Assembly (NCBI RefSeq): GCF_014204865.1
Contig: NZ_JACHMG010000001.1
Location: forward strand, 930,001 to 994,000
Length of the DNA stretch: 64,000 bases
Direction: 5' to 3'
Source of the DNA: Amycolatopsis jiangsuensis
GTDB lineage: Bacteria; Actinomycetota; Actinomycetes; Mycobacteriales; Pseudonocardiaceae
Shown here: piece after piece, positions 35,877 to 44,986 of the stretch
How positions within the stretch are numbered: position 1 is the stretch's first letter
How the letters are laid out: each line of letters starts with the position of its first letter
Notes under the pieces: model-generated
Told to the model about the DNA's origin: nothing
The model's input: the letters and a program-made list of their open reading frames with translations, nothing else
The model's database searches: none
Made by a program: the position numbers and the translations under genes

Positions 35877-37316
35877 TCAGGCCAGGTACTCCGCCGCCGC
35901 GCGCAGGCTCACATACGATCCGCTGAACGTGTCGATCCGCGGCCGGTCCGCCGAAACCGGGCCCGGAACACCGGTCTCCACCCTGATGTAATCCACAGTG
36001 GACAATCGATCCAGGAAGTCGCGGACGGCCGGATGCCGGTGCGCCTCCCGCGTCACCACCACGACGCTCGGCCACGACCCCGCTTCCGCGAGCACCTTCT
36101 CCGCGTCGGCGGGGCCGACCGTCAGCGCCCGGGTGCCGGGAACCAGCTCGCTCAGGTGCGAGCCGAGACCCCACGGCATCGGCCCGGCCGCGATGGTCGG
36201 GTCGGTGCGCACGTCGACGACAAGCGGCGCGCCGGCGAGCGCGGGTTTCCCCGTGATGCGCAGCGCGGCGCGTGCGGCTTCCAGCCCCAGAGTGCGATCG
36301 ACCGGACGCAGCGGTGCCGTGGCGGGGGAAGTTCCCAGCGATGCCGTGCGAGCGGCCGCGTCGGCGAGGCGGTCCGCGGAAAGCCTTCCTTCGGCGACCG
36401 CGTCGACGATGGCTGCCGTGATCCGGTCCAAGGTCGAGGCGTCGAAGGCCGCACCGCCGACGCACAACGCGTCGGCGCCTGCGGCGAGTGCCCGGACAGC
36501 CGCGTCACCCAGGCCGTCGTGGCGCCCGTAGGCGCCGGAAACCGCGCCCATCTCCAGAGCGTCCGTGATGACCGCTCCGGTGAAGCCGAGCTCGCCGCGC
36601 AGGACGTCGGTCAGCGCGGTGCGGTTCACCGTTGCCGGTTCCTGGCCCCACTCCCGCACGACGAGGTGCCCGGACATGACCGCACGGACGCCGGCCTGGA
36701 TCGCCGCGGCGAACGGGACCAGTTCGACCGACGCCAGTTCTTCGGGCGTCCGGGGAAGAACCGGCAGGGCGACATGAGAATCCTCAGTCGCCGCGCCGTG
36801 TCCGGGGAAGTGCTTCGCGCACGCGGCCACGCCGTACTTCTGCAGCCCGGTCACGTAGGCGGCCACGTGCGGCGCCGCGGCCGCCGGATCGGAGCCGAAC
36901 GCTCGCACACCGATGATCGGGTCCTCCGGCGCGAGCGTCAGGTCGGCGCATGGGGCCAGGTTCACCGTCACCCCGCAGGCCGCCAACCGTTCCCCCAGCG
37001 CCGCCGCGACGGACGTGGTCAGCTCGGGATCCCCGGCCGCGCCGAGCGCCAGCGGCCCCGGCACGAACGAGCCGGTGGCGACGTCGAGCCGCGTGACGTC
37101 GCCACCCTCCTCGTCGATCCCCACGACGATGTCCTCGCGTTCCGCGCGCAGGCCGGCGGTCAGCGCCGCGACCTGCTCGTCGTCGACCACGTTGCGGCCG
37201 AACAGGACCACGCCGCCGAGCCCGCCTGCCAGCCGGCGCAGCAGCCAGTCCGGTGCGGTCGTCCCGGCGAACCCGGGCAGCAGTACGGCTTCGGCCCACC
37301 TGCGGGGGTCGGACAT
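35877..37316 (-). CDS. dasD: Glycoside hydrolase family 3 beta-N-acetylglucosaminidase (DasD/NagZ-like)
   Basis: A 479-residue GH3 enzyme without signal peptide, so cytoplasmic. The GH3 N-acetylglucosaminidase motif KHFPGHG is at 168-174 and the likely nucleophile Asp in ITDALEMGA is near 252. VGIDEEGGDVTRL is also typical. It would split imported chitobiose to GlcNAc. It lies 3 bp after dasC in an operon preceded by DasR-type sites, as in Streptomyces dasABCD. A peptidoglycan-recycling NagZ role is the alternative. Confidence 0.88.
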   Translation of the reverse strand: MSDPRRWAEAVLLPGFAGTTAPDWLLRRLAGGLGGVVLFGRNVVDDEQVAALTAGLRAEREDIVVGIDEEGGDVTRLDVATGSFVPGPLALGAAGDPELTTSVAAALGERLAACGVTVNLAPCADLTLAPEDPIIGVRAFGSDPAAAAPHVAAYVTGLQKYGVAACAKHFPGHGAATEDSHVALPVLPRTPEELASVELVPFAAAIQAGVRAVMSGHLVVREWGQEPATVNRTALTDVLRGELGFTGAVITDALEMGAVSGAYGRHDGLGDAAVRALAAGADALCVGGAAFDASTLDRITAAIVDAVAEGRLSADRLADAAARTASLGTSPATAPLRPVDRTLGLEAARAALRITGKPALAGAPLVVDVRTDPTIAAGPMPWGLGSHLSELVPGTRALTVGPADAEKVLAEAGSWPSVVVVTREAHRHPAVRDFLDRLSTVDYIRVETGVPGPVSADRPRIDTFSGSYVSLRAAAEYLA

Positions 37317-37319
37317 CGG

Positions 37320-38150
37320 CTATCCCTTCACCGCGCCGGCGGTCATCCCGGACACGAGTTTCCGTTGCACGATCAGGAAGAACACCAGCGCGGGAATCGC
37401 GTACACCACCGAAGCGGCCATCACCCCGCCCCAGTCCACGGAGAACGCGGTGCGAAACGACGACAGCCACACCGGCAGCGTCTGCTTCGACTGGTCCCGC
37501 ATGAATACCAGGGCGAAGAGGAACTCGTTCCACGCGGTGATGAAGCTGAACACCGACGTCGTCACCAGCCCGGGTCCGAGCAGTGGCAGCGTGACCCGGC
37601 GGAACGCGCCGGTGCGGCTGCAGCCGTCGATCATGGCCGCCTCTTCGAGGTCGTACGGGATCCCGTTGACGAACCCGTAGAGCATCCACACGGTGAACGG
37701 CAGCGACGTCGCGAAGTAGACCAGCAGCAGCGACGGCAGCGTGTTCAGCAGTCCGATATCCCGCATCAGCAGGTACATCGGGATGAACAGCGCGGACAGC
37801 GGTGCCAGCTGCGCCACCAGAATCAGCAGCAGGAACCCTTTGCGGCCGCGGAAGCGGAACCGTGCGAGGGGGATCGCCGCGAGCACCCCGACGACCAGCG
37901 CTGCGAGCACCGCGCCGAGCGTGACGATCAAGCTGTTGCCGAGATAGGTGACGAACCCCGGCTTCGTGAGCGCGGAGGCGAAGTTCGACAGCGTCGCCGA
38001 GGACGGGAACAGGTCGAACTTCGGCGAGAGGATCTCACCCGGCGTCTTGAGCGCCGTGGTGAACATCCAGTACGTCGGGAAAAAGAACACCAGCGCGACC
38101 AGCACGCCGGCCACCGAGAGCGTGACCCGCTGGGTCCGGGACTTCCTCAC
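37320..38150 (-). CDS. dasC: Carbohydrate ABC transporter permease (DasC-like)
   Basis: A 276-residue MalG-type permease with about six membrane segments. The EAA loop is DLEEAAMIDGCSRTGAFRRV, and the C-terminus ends with the VSGMTAGAVKG pattern usual for MalG-type partners. GTG at 38150 overlaps the dasB stop. The operon has no ATPase gene; in Streptomyces the shared ATPase MsiK serves this system, which is inferred here. N,N'-diacetylchitobiose is the likely substrate from context. Confidence 0.87.
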   Translation of the reverse strand: MRKSRTQRVTLSVAGVLVALVFFFPTYWMFTTALKTPGEILSPKFDLFPSSATLSNFASALTKPGFVTYLGNSLIVTLGAVLAALVVGVLAAIPLARFRFRGRKGFLLLILVAQLAPLSALFIPMYLLMRDIGLLNTLPSLLLVYFATSLPFTVWMLYGFVNGIPYDLEEAAMIDGCSRTGAFRRVTLPLLGPGLVTTSVFSFITAWNEFLFALVFMRDQSKQTLPVWLSSFRTAFSVDWGGVMAASVVYAIPALVFFLIVQRKLVSGMTAGAVKG

Positions 38151-39124
38151 GTGATCTCCCCGTCCTTGGTGCGGACCAGCAGCTGCACGTACCGGGCGGT
38201 GACCGCCAGGAGCAGCACCAGCATGATGGTGGCGATCGCCGCGGCGGAGCCGAAGTGGCTGCCCGCGATGCCCTTGAGGTACTGCAGGATCGCCAGCGTG
38301 GTGCTGGCCCCGTCCGGCCCGCCCTGGCGGATCGCCCAGACCTGGCCGAACATGTTGAAGTCCCACAGCACCGACAGGAACGTGACCATGGTCAGGATCG
38401 GCCGGATCACCGGCCAGGTGACCGCCCGGAAGGTCTGCCACGGCCCGGCGCCGTCGATCCCGGCCGCCTCGTAGTGCTCGCGGGGTACCCCGAGCAGCCC
38501 GGCGTAGAGGGTGAAGGCCACGAACGGCACCGCCTGCCACAGCACCAGCAGCCCGATCACCGCGAGGGTGCTGGTGCCGCTGGAGAACCAGGAGTAGCCG
38601 ATGAACGAGTGGAACCCCAGTTTGTCGAGCGTCTTGTTCAGGATCCCATACTGCTGGTCGAAGATCCACTGGAACACGGTCGTCGTCGCGATCACCGGGA
38701 CCGCCCAGGCCAGCACCAGCGACACCTGCACGCAGATCCGCAGCACCGGGTTGAGGTGGCGCATCAGCACCGCGATCAGCAGCGCGATCAGCAGGGTCGC
38801 GGCCACCAGCGCGGCGGTGAACACCACGGTGCGCACGGCGACCGACCAGAACTCCGGGTCGGTCAGCACGTCGGTGTAGTTCTGCAGACCGACCCAGACG
38901 GTCTTCCCGGTCACCAGCTCGCGCAGGTCGAGTTGCCGGGCGCTGATGCCGAGCATCTGCACGGTGGGCCAGCCGAGCAGCACGAGCACGGCGGCGAGGG
39001 CGGGCAGGATCAGCAGGTACGGCGTGAGCCGTTCCGCGCTCCAGCGGCGTTTCGGGGGACCGACGCGGGCCGATGCCGGCGGGGTGGTGCCCGCCGGCAT
39101 CAGCGCGTCCTTCGTCGCGGTCAT
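38147..39124 (-). CDS. dasB: Carbohydrate ABC transporter permease (DasB-like)
   Basis: A 325-residue MalF-type permease with a cytoplasmic N-terminal tail and about six membrane segments. The EAA loop reads EHYEAAGIDGAGPWQTFRAV, and FNMFGQVWAIRQGGPDGAST is a MalF-type segment. Overlaps dasC by 4 bp and the dasA stop by 4 bp. It forms the heterodimeric channel with DasC. Confidence 0.87.
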   Translation of the reverse strand: MTATKDALMPAGTTPPASARVGPPKRRWSAERLTPYLLILPALAAVLVLLGWPTVQMLGISARQLDLRELVTGKTVWVGLQNYTDVLTDPEFWSVAVRTVVFTAALVAATLLIALLIAVLMRHLNPVLRICVQVSLVLAWAVPVIATTTVFQWIFDQQYGILNKTLDKLGFHSFIGYSWFSSGTSTLAVIGLLVLWQAVPFVAFTLYAGLLGVPREHYEAAGIDGAGPWQTFRAVTWPVIRPILTMVTFLSVLWDFNMFGQVWAIRQGGPDGASTTLAILQYLKGIAGSHFGSAAAIATIMLVLLLAVTARYVQLLVRTKDGEIT

Positions 39125-40413
39125 CCGCCGATGATCTTGTCGAGGGCGGTGTTCGCGTCCGCGGTGGCCTGGTCCAGATTCTTCTTCCCGGTCAGGTACG
39201 CGGTCAGCATGTCCTTCAGCGGGTTCTGCCCGGATTCGACTTCACCCCACTTCGGGCTCGTCGGGACCGCGCGGCCGTTCTGCGAGGCCTGCGCCATCAC
39301 CGCGCCGAGCGGGTCCTTGGACAGTGCGCTCACGTCGGTCGACGCGCCCGGCACGGCACCCGCGGCGGCCACCTGCGTCATGTACTTGGTGCTGGTCAGC
39401 AGCTTCAGGTACTCCTTGGCCAGATCGGAGTTCTTGCTGTTGACCGGCACGACCAGGTTCGAGCCGCCGAGAAACACCGGGGCGCTCTTGCCGGCGTTCT
39501 CGGACGGGATCGGGAAGGCACCGGTCTTCGCGGTGATGCCCGGGTCGGTCTCGGCCGCGGTCGGCACCTCACTCGGCACGCCGATGAACATGGCGACCTT
39601 GCCGCCGCCGTAGATGCCGGCCTGCTGCGGGTTGGCCTCGTCGTTGTCCTTCGGCGCGGTGGTGCCGGAGGCCTCCACGAGCTGCTTGTAGAACTCGAGA
39701 CCGGCCTTGGCGCCCGCGCTGTCCAGCGTGGACTTGAAGCCCTTGCCGTCGGGCTTGGCGATGTCCCCGCCGTTGTCCCAGATGAACGACAGCAGCGCGT
39801 ACCAGTTCTGCCCCGGCATGTACAGCGGCTGGAACTCCTTGTCGCTGCCGAACTTCGCCTTCAGCTTGGTGATCGCGTCCAGCCATTCCTGGGTCGAGGC
39901 CGGCGGCTTGGCGATGCCCGCCTGCTCGAACATGTCCTTGCGGTAGATGACCTCACGGCTGGCCGCGTAGAAGGGCACGCCGTAGGTCTTGCCCTCGTAC
40001 TCGCCGGAGGCTTTGAGCCCGGCCAGCCACTGTGCTCCGTTGAGGTTCTGCGCGTCCCCGGAAAGATCGGTCAGCACGCCCTGGGAGGCGAACGCCGGGG
40101 TCTGCGTGTTGCCGACCTCGATCACGTCCGGCGGCGTGTCGCTGGCGAGCGCGGTGGTCAGCTTCTGCTGGATGCCGTTCCACTGCTGGATCTGGTAGTC
40201 GACCTTGATGCCCGGGTGGGCGGCCTCGAACTCCTGGTTCAGCGCCTTGGTCATGCTGTCCGGCGCGGAGCCGGTCATCAGCCAGACCGTCAGCGTGCTG
40301 CCCTGTCCGCCTCCCGCACCGGAGGCGTCGTCACCCCCGCCGGAGCCGGCACACCCGGCTGTCGCGAGCGTGATGGCGGCGGCCCCCGCCGCCAGCTTGA
40401 GCCAGCGCTTCAC
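39121..40413 (-). CDS. dasA: Sugar-binding lipoprotein (DasA-like)
   Basis: A 430-residue extracellular solute-binding protein family 1. Basic N-terminus, hydrophobic core, lipobox LATAGC, Gly/Ala/Asp-rich linker, then the fold with TVWLMTGSAPDSMTKALNQEF, PDVIEVGN and APVFLGGSNLVVPVNSKN (in parts). GTG at 40413 is chosen as it gives the correct signal peptide; a longer frame exists to 40458. First gene of dasABCD. Two DasR-type palindromes lie 45-84 bp upstream, indicating GlcNAc-linked control. Confidence 0.88.
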   Translation of the reverse strand: MKRWLKLAAGAAAITLATAGCAGSGGGDDASGAGGGQGSTLTVWLMTGSAPDSMTKALNQEFEAAHPGIKVDYQIQQWNGIQQKLTTALASDTPPDVIEVGNTQTPAFASQGVLTDLSGDAQNLNGAQWLAGLKASGEYEGKTYGVPFYAASREVIYRKDMFEQAGIAKPPASTQEWLDAITKLKAKFGSDKEFQPLYMPGQNWYALLSFIWDNGGDIAKPDGKGFKSTLDSAGAKAGLEFYKQLVEASGTTAPKDNDEANPQQAGIYGGGKVAMFIGVPSEVPTAAETDPGITAKTGAFPIPSENAGKSAPVFLGGSNLVVPVNSKNSDLAKEYLKLLTSTKYMTQVAAAGAVPGASTDVSALSKDPLGAVMAQASQNGRAVPTSPKWGEVESGQNPLKDMLTAYLTGKKNLDQATADANTALDKIIGG

Positions 40414-40457
40414 TTGTCCGTCCCTTCGATGCCCGGCCGCCCGGCCGGTGAGTGACA

Positions 40458-40497
40458 AATGGTGTAGACCAATGTTGAGAGAGTGGTCCGGACCACA
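40458..40497. promoter_or_regulatory. Two DasR-responsive elements (dre)
   Basis: AATGGTGTAGACCAAT (40458-40473) and AGTGGTCCGGACCACA (40482-40497) match the dre consensus with core TGGTCTAGACCA; the second core TGGTCCGGACCA is a perfect palindrome. They lie just upstream of dasA. A GntR repressor DasR released by glucosamine-6-phosphate is the known user in Streptomyces; the regulator gene is not in this window. Confidence 0.82.
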
Positions 40498-40769
40498 GCC
40501 GGTGTCAAGGCGGTTGCCAAGATGTTGTGAACGAAAGCCGAGATTTGACCCTCGGTGTCCGCGCGACTACGCGGGTACGCTGAAAAGGCCTGGTGAATCG
40601 CCGAGAGGGGGTTGCGCGAGCAATTCGCGCACGCACGCGGCGGTTGGTCAGCACCTCGCGCCCGGCCGGTCCGGTGGTCCGGGGTGGTCCGCCCGGTTGC
40701 GCATCGTGAAACCCCGGACCGGACATCGTGCCCGGGCCCGGGGGCGCCCGCTCGCCGCGGTGCCGGAGC

Positions 40770-40874
40770 GACGGTCCCGGAGGGGATGGTTGCCGCAGTG
40801 ATGGTTGCCGAAACGACGGGTGCCGGAGCGATGGTTGCCGGTGCCCTGGGTGCCGAGGCGACGCTTGCCGCGGC
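40770..40874 (+). repeat. 15-bp tandem repeat (seven imperfect units)
   Basis: Units of the form GAYGGTTGCCGNNGC repeat seven times, for example GATGGTTGCCGCAGT at 40785, GATGGTTGCCGAAAC at 40800, GATGGTTGCCGGTGC at 40830 and GACGCTTGCCGCGGC at 40860. In one frame it would encode a D-G-C-R-S-like pentapeptide series. It lies between the das promoter and the YrdB gene in the 40498-40979 gap, which otherwise shows nothing I can name. Confidence 0.75.
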
Positions 40875-40979
40875 GATAACCGTGCACGTCACGTCGCAGG
40901 AATCTGCCTTCCGGAGGCGATGCCGGCGCCGGGCAAAGGCCGTCGCCGTCGAGGGGGTCGGGGCCGTTACGCTGCCGGG

Positions 40980-41345
40980 GTGACCACGACTCGACCGGCT
41001 CTGCGCGGCTTCGCGGGCTTCGTCCTCGCCCTCCGGTTCTGCACCGAACTGGCGTTGCTGGCCGGGCTCGCGGTCGCCGGGGCGCGGCTCGGCGGGAGTG
41101 TGCTGCTCGACGTGCTGGCCGCGGTGCTGTGGCCGGCACTGGCGGCGGTCATCTGGGCGTTCGTGGTGGCACCGCGCGCGAAACGGCGTGCGCCGGAACC
41201 GACCCGGTTCTTCCTCGAGGTGGCGCTGTTCGGCGTCGCCGCGCTCGGCCTGATCGCCTCGGGGCTGCCGGTGGCCGGCATCGTGCTCGGTGCGGCCGGC
41301 ATCGCGGTGGCCGCCGCGGTCCGGGTGTGGGCCCGGGACGGCTGA
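40980..41345 (+). CDS. YrdB family membrane protein (DUF2568)
   Basis: A 121-residue protein with four predicted membrane helices (LRGFAGFVLALRFCTELALL, GGSVLLDVLAAVLWPALAAV and two C-terminal ones). It matches the small YrdB/DUF2568 family of unknown function. GTG at 40980; the frame is open into the upstream tandem repeat but that stretch has no membrane or domain character. It converges with the FHA gene 5 bp away. Confidence 0.8.
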   Translation: MTTTRPALRGFAGFVLALRFCTELALLAGLAVAGARLGGSVLLDVLAAVLWPALAAVIWAFVVAPRAKRRAPEPTRFFLEVALFGVAALGLIASGLPVAGIVLGAAGIAVAAAVRVWARDG

Positions 41346-41350
41346 GCCGC

Positions 41351-42115
41351 TCAGTCCAGCCCGTCGATCCGCTCCAGATCGGCTCGCCTCAGCGTGGTCG
41401 TGCGGATCGCCAGCTCGGTGAGCAGGTTGTGGTTGAGTGAGTTCCCGATGGGTTCGGGCACCTCGTCGCGGCGGAGCCCGGCCACGCCCGCGGCGGAGAG
41501 CCGGCCGCGCACCCCGGCGATCACCCGGTCCACCTTCTTCTCCTCCCAGGCCGCTTCCGGCTCCAGCTCGGCGAGGATCGCGGCGACGTGGCCACGGCTC
41601 ATCGGCTGCGGCCGGGGGTCACGGCGCAGGAACTGCTGGCCCAGCAGGGTCAGCACGAGCCGTTCCCGCTCGGTGAGCCGCCACTGCAGTGCGGGCAGCG
41701 TCGGACCGGCGGCCGGCGGCGGACGATCGTGGTCGGCGGCGGCCACGTAGACCTCGAGCGGATGCTTGCGCCCACCGGAGCCGGTCACCAGCAGCAGGAC
41801 GGTGCGCCCGGGCGGCATCGCCACCGGCTCGTCGTCCGCGTGCAGCTGCCGGGTCGGCGCGTACTCGATCGGGGTGTGCCCGCTGTTGAGCAGCCACCAG
41901 GTGCCGTTCCGGCAGGTGAACGAACCGTGCTCGCGGCTGACCCGCCGGTCGTCCGGGCCGACCAGTACGCCCTCGGTGCCCGGGTCGCGGCCGAACGGCA
42001 GCCGGACGTGCTCGCCGGCCGGCCGGACCACCGTGCCGGAGAGGCTGCGGACCGAAAGGGCGCCCGGCGGGCCCGGGCTCGGCGGGGCCGGCTCGGCGGC
42101 GGGGGAGACGGTCAC
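41351..42115 (-). CDS. FHA domain protein with C-terminal winged-helix-like region
   Basis: A 254-residue protein. Residues about 20-110 form an FHA-like phosphothreonine-binding domain (FGRDPGTEGVLVGPDDRRVSREH, quoted in part; NSGHTPIEY). Residues about 150-230 read TERERLVLTLLGQQFLRR and DRVIAGVRGRLSAAG, like a winged helix. GTG start with GAGAGGAA. A predicted Ser/Thr kinase gene lies 0.5 kb to the right, so it may read kinase output. Divergent from a lipoprotein gene. Confidence 0.78.
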   Translation of the reverse strand: MTVSPAAEPAPPSPGPPGALSVRSLSGTVVRPAGEHVRLPFGRDPGTEGVLVGPDDRRVSREHGSFTCRNGTWWLLNSGHTPIEYAPTRQLHADDEPVAMPPGRTVLLLVTGSGGRKHPLEVYVAAADHDRPPPAAGPTLPALQWRLTERERLVLTLLGQQFLRRDPRPQPMSRGHVAAILAELEPEAAWEEKKVDRVIAGVRGRLSAAGVAGLRRDEVPEPIGNSLNHNLLTELAIRTTTLRRADLERIDGLD

Positions 42116-42171
42116 CGCGGTTCCTCTCCGATCGGGGACCGGTCCCCTCACCGGGCCGGTACCGTGCGTCC

Positions 42172-42633
42172 ATGAATTTTCGCACCACTGCCCGGTTCTC
42201 CGCTGCGCCGGTGGCATTGTCCGCGCTGCTCGCCGGATGCTCGGCCACCCCGGACCCGGCGCCCGCGCCGCCCGCTCCGTCTCCGTCGTCGTCCGCCGCG
42301 CCGTCGTCCGAGCCGGTGCCCGACCGCCAGCCGCACACCCTCGTGCTGAACGCGGACGGCAGCGGCGCGCTCAAGGAGATCGTCTACACCCTGGACGGCA
42401 CCACGAAGCAGACCGGCACGGTGCGGCTCCCGTGGCGCCAGTCCATCACCGTCCCTGCCGACGGCAAGGCCCACCAGTGGACGCTGGAGATCAGCTACTC
42501 CGGCTCCGGCGCGAACAGCATCGAGCTGTACTCGGTCTTCGACGGCAAGGAATCAGTCCACACCGGAGCGGCAGGCGGCGGCTCCGGCAACACCCAGCTG
42601 AGCTCCTCGGTGGGCGGGACCGTGCAGGGCTGA
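42172..42633 (+). CDS. Lipoprotein with MmpS-like beta domain
   Basis: A 153-residue protein. Signal peptide and lipobox LLAGCSA, a Pro/Ser/Ala-rich linker of about 30 residues, then a small beta domain (KEIVYTLDGTTKQTGTVRLP, WTLEISYSGSGANSIELYSV) that looks like the MmpS/transport-accessory fold. No partner transporter is adjacent. Divergent from the FHA gene with 56 bp between starts. The family assignment is by pattern only. Confidence 0.7.
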   Translation: MNFRTTARFSAAPVALSALLAGCSATPDPAPAPPAPSPSSSAAPSSEPVPDRQPHTLVLNADGSGALKEIVYTLDGTTKQTGTVRLPWRQSITVPADGKAHQWTLEISYSGSGANSIELYSVFDGKESVHTGAAGGGSGNTQLSSSVGGTVQG

Positions 42634-42670
42634 CGCGCTCAGCGTGCTGCACCGAACCAGCGCGGCCGTC

Positions 42671-44899
42671 CTAGACCGGCCCGGCGTCATGGGTCCACCA
42701 GTCGATCATCGCGAACGGTTCGGTGCCGCGGTGGGCGACGGTCAGTACGCCGGTCCGGTCGTCCGTCCACTTCAGGTAGCGTTCGCCGCCCGGGTCGACG
42801 GTGCCGCAGGAAAGGCGTCCGGTGCGGCCGTCGCGGGCGTAGGGACGGTCGGCGGAGAAGTCCTTCGGTTGGTCGGTGCACGCCTTTTCGCTGTCACCGG
42901 AGCTGTTGAAGACCTGGTTCATGGTGGCCGCGTCGGGCAGCTGGTAGTACGTGACGAGCCCGGCGCCGCTGGTCCGTCCACAGGCGACCGCGGCGACCGG
43001 CACCACCGCGCCGAGGTCGGTCCACTGCTGCCCGGCCGACGGGCGCACGCAGTTCAGCCGGGAGACCGCCGGTACGTGGCCCAGGAGCGCCTTTTCCGCC
43101 GGGTCGGGAAACGCGGGGGAGGCGCGGGTGTTGACCTCGTCCACGATCCGGCCGAGCGGCGCGAGGTGCCAGTCGGCCCACCACGCGCCGGTCGCGTCCG
43201 GGGTGGTGCCGGTGACGTGCCCGATCACGGCGAACGCTTCCAGACTCCAGTCGAGCGCGACAGTGCCTGCCGGACCCGGGTGACAGAGCACCTGCCCGAG
43301 GTCGACGCTCAGCCAGTCGAACCGCGTCGTGCCGAGAAACGGCGGGCCGGGGCAGCCGCTCCCGCTCGGGGCGTGTGCCGTGGTGGCCATGCTTTCGAAT
43401 GTCGCGCGCAGCGTGGGCAGGTCCGCGAAGCGAAAGTACGAGACCTCCTGGGCGCCGGTGCCGCGCGGGGTGCAGGTGATTCCCGCGACGGCGCCGCGGT
43501 AGCCGCCCAGTTCCGCCGGGCCGCTGCGGCGGCAGGCGGTTCCGGCGGCCACGTGCGTGAGCGCCTGTTCGTCCGCGCTCGGGAACGCGGGTGCAGGGTT
43601 CCACCCCGCCCACGCACGGCGCAGCGTCGCGTCGCCGGCGGCTTCCATGGTGGTCACGGCGCGGGCCGCGTCGTCGCTCCATACCACTGTGGACTGTCCG
43701 CTTCGGACAGTGCAGAGAACTCGGCCACGGGCTGGACCAGTTTCGGGATAACGATGTTCCGCGCCGGTCGCGGATGAACAGTCACCTTGTCCGGTGCGGA
43801 CGCCGGACTCGCCCACGGCTGCTGTGTAGGCATCGGAGGCCTGCTCCGGAGTGTCGTACAGGGCTGTGGTCGCGGACCGGCCGGTGGCGTCATGACAGGT
43901 GAGCGTGGCGGCCGCGCCGGCGACGGGCGACTCAGCGGAACCGCAATCGCCGCGCAACGCCGAGGGCACGCGGTCGAGCGTGGCGTCGTCCGGCCCGGAC
44001 GATGCTCCGACCGTCAGCCACGCCACGAGTGAGCCCGCAACCACGGCCGCGGCCGCGGGGATGACCGCGCGCCGCCGAAGCCGGCGGCGGCGCGCGGCGG
44101 ATTTCGCCGCGGCGGTCGTGCTGACGAAGTCCTCGATCAAGGCGGCGCACGTCGGGTGTCGTACCGCGGGGTCGGGATCCAGCGAACGGCTGAGGACAGC
44201 GGCGCCCGGATGCGCGAGGTTCACGTGGTAGGGCGGTGCGCCCGCCAGGCATTCGTAGAGCACACAGGCGAGCGAGTACACGTCGGCGGCCGGTCCGGCG
44301 GGCTTGCCTTCCCGTTGCTCCGGCGCGGCGTAGGAGATCGTGCCGAGGAACGCGCCGCTCGCGGTGAGGCTCGTGCGGTCGAGCTGGCGGGCGATGCCGA
44401 AGTCGCACAGGTACGGATGCCCGGTGTGCTCTTCGACGAGGATGTTGCCCGGCTTGACGTCGCGGTGCACGAGGTGCCGGCGGTGCGCGGCGTCGAGCGC
44501 CGCGGCGACCCCGCGCCCGATCGTCACGGTGGTCTCGAACGGCAGCGTCCGGCGGGTGCCGAGCAGCCGGGAGAGGTTGGTGCCCCGCACGTACTCCATG
44601 GCCAGATAGCCGAACGTGCCGTCCGTGCTCAGCCCGGCGTCGAGGGTCTTGACGACGTTCGGGTGGACCAGGTCCCTGGCGATCCGCGTCTCCCGTTCGA
44701 AGCGCTCGCGAAACCCGAGCACCTGCAGGAAGCGCGGTCCGACGACCTTCAGCGCCACCGCCTGCCCGGAGCCGGTGTCGACCGCCTGGAAGACCTCGCT
44801 CATCCGCGTCTCGGCGAGCTGGCGCAGCAGCCGGTACCGCGGCAGCCGCGCGGTGATGTCGGGCCGGTCCAGTGTCGGTGCTTCGGTCTGCTCGCTCAC
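42671..44899 (-). CDS. Membrane Ser/Thr protein kinase with cysteine-bearing extracellular repeats
   Basis: A 742-residue receptor-like kinase. Kinase domain residues 20-260: catalytic Lys51 in VALKVVG, HRD 145-147, DFG 166-168, activation loop with SYAAPEQ. The glycine-rich loop is degenerate (LAETRMSEVFQA, no glycine). One membrane helix at 278-298. The extracellular part has three related units each with Cys pairs (near RGDCGSAES, GTACRRSGP and SRLNCVRPS). GTG at 44899; the open frame further upstream is only antisense of the adjacent CoA ligase gene. Confidence 0.88.
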   Translation of the reverse strand: MSEQTEAPTLDRPDITARLPRYRLLRQLAETRMSEVFQAVDTGSGQAVALKVVGPRFLQVLGFRERFERETRIARDLVHPNVVKTLDAGLSTDGTFGYLAMEYVRGTNLSRLLGTRRTLPFETTVTIGRGVAAALDAAHRRHLVHRDVKPGNILVEEHTGHPYLCDFGIARQLDRTSLTASGAFLGTISYAAPEQREGKPAGPAADVYSLACVLYECLAGAPPYHVNLAHPGAAVLSRSLDPDPAVRHPTCAALIEDFVSTTAAAKSAARRRRLRRRAVIPAAAAVVAGSLVAWLTVGASSGPDDATLDRVPSALRGDCGSAESPVAGAAATLTCHDATGRSATTALYDTPEQASDAYTAAVGESGVRTGQGDCSSATGAEHRYPETGPARGRVLCTVRSGQSTVVWSDDAARAVTTMEAAGDATLRRAWAGWNPAPAFPSADEQALTHVAAGTACRRSGPAELGGYRGAVAGITCTPRGTGAQEVSYFRFADLPTLRATFESMATTAHAPSGSGCPGPPFLGTTRFDWLSVDLGQVLCHPGPAGTVALDWSLEAFAVIGHVTGTTPDATGAWWADWHLAPLGRIVDEVNTRASPAFPDPAEKALLGHVPAVSRLNCVRPSAGQQWTDLGAVVPVAAVACGRTSGAGLVTYYQLPDAATMNQVFNSSGDSEKACTDQPKDFSADRPYARDGRTGRLSCGTVDPGGERYLKWTDDRTGVLTVAHRGTEPFAMIDWWTHDAGPV

Positions 44900-44986
44900 G
44901 CCTCGCCCCCGGGTGTCCGGAAGCAGCCTACCGAGCCGGTCCGGCCGGAGCTTGCGCGTGCCGGGCCGGTGGATGAGACTCCCGCT

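Noticed and set aside
35736..38474. A 912-codon plus-strand open frame opposite dasD/dasC
   Set aside because: It is rich in Arg, Gln and His with no domain, the usual shadow of GC-rich genes; the minus-strand genes have clear families.
40728..40979. Possible pentapeptide-repeat N-terminus fused to the YrdB protein
   Set aside because: No ribosome site, no similarity to pentapeptide-repeat folds, and the YrdB family starts at 40980 with a membrane helix.
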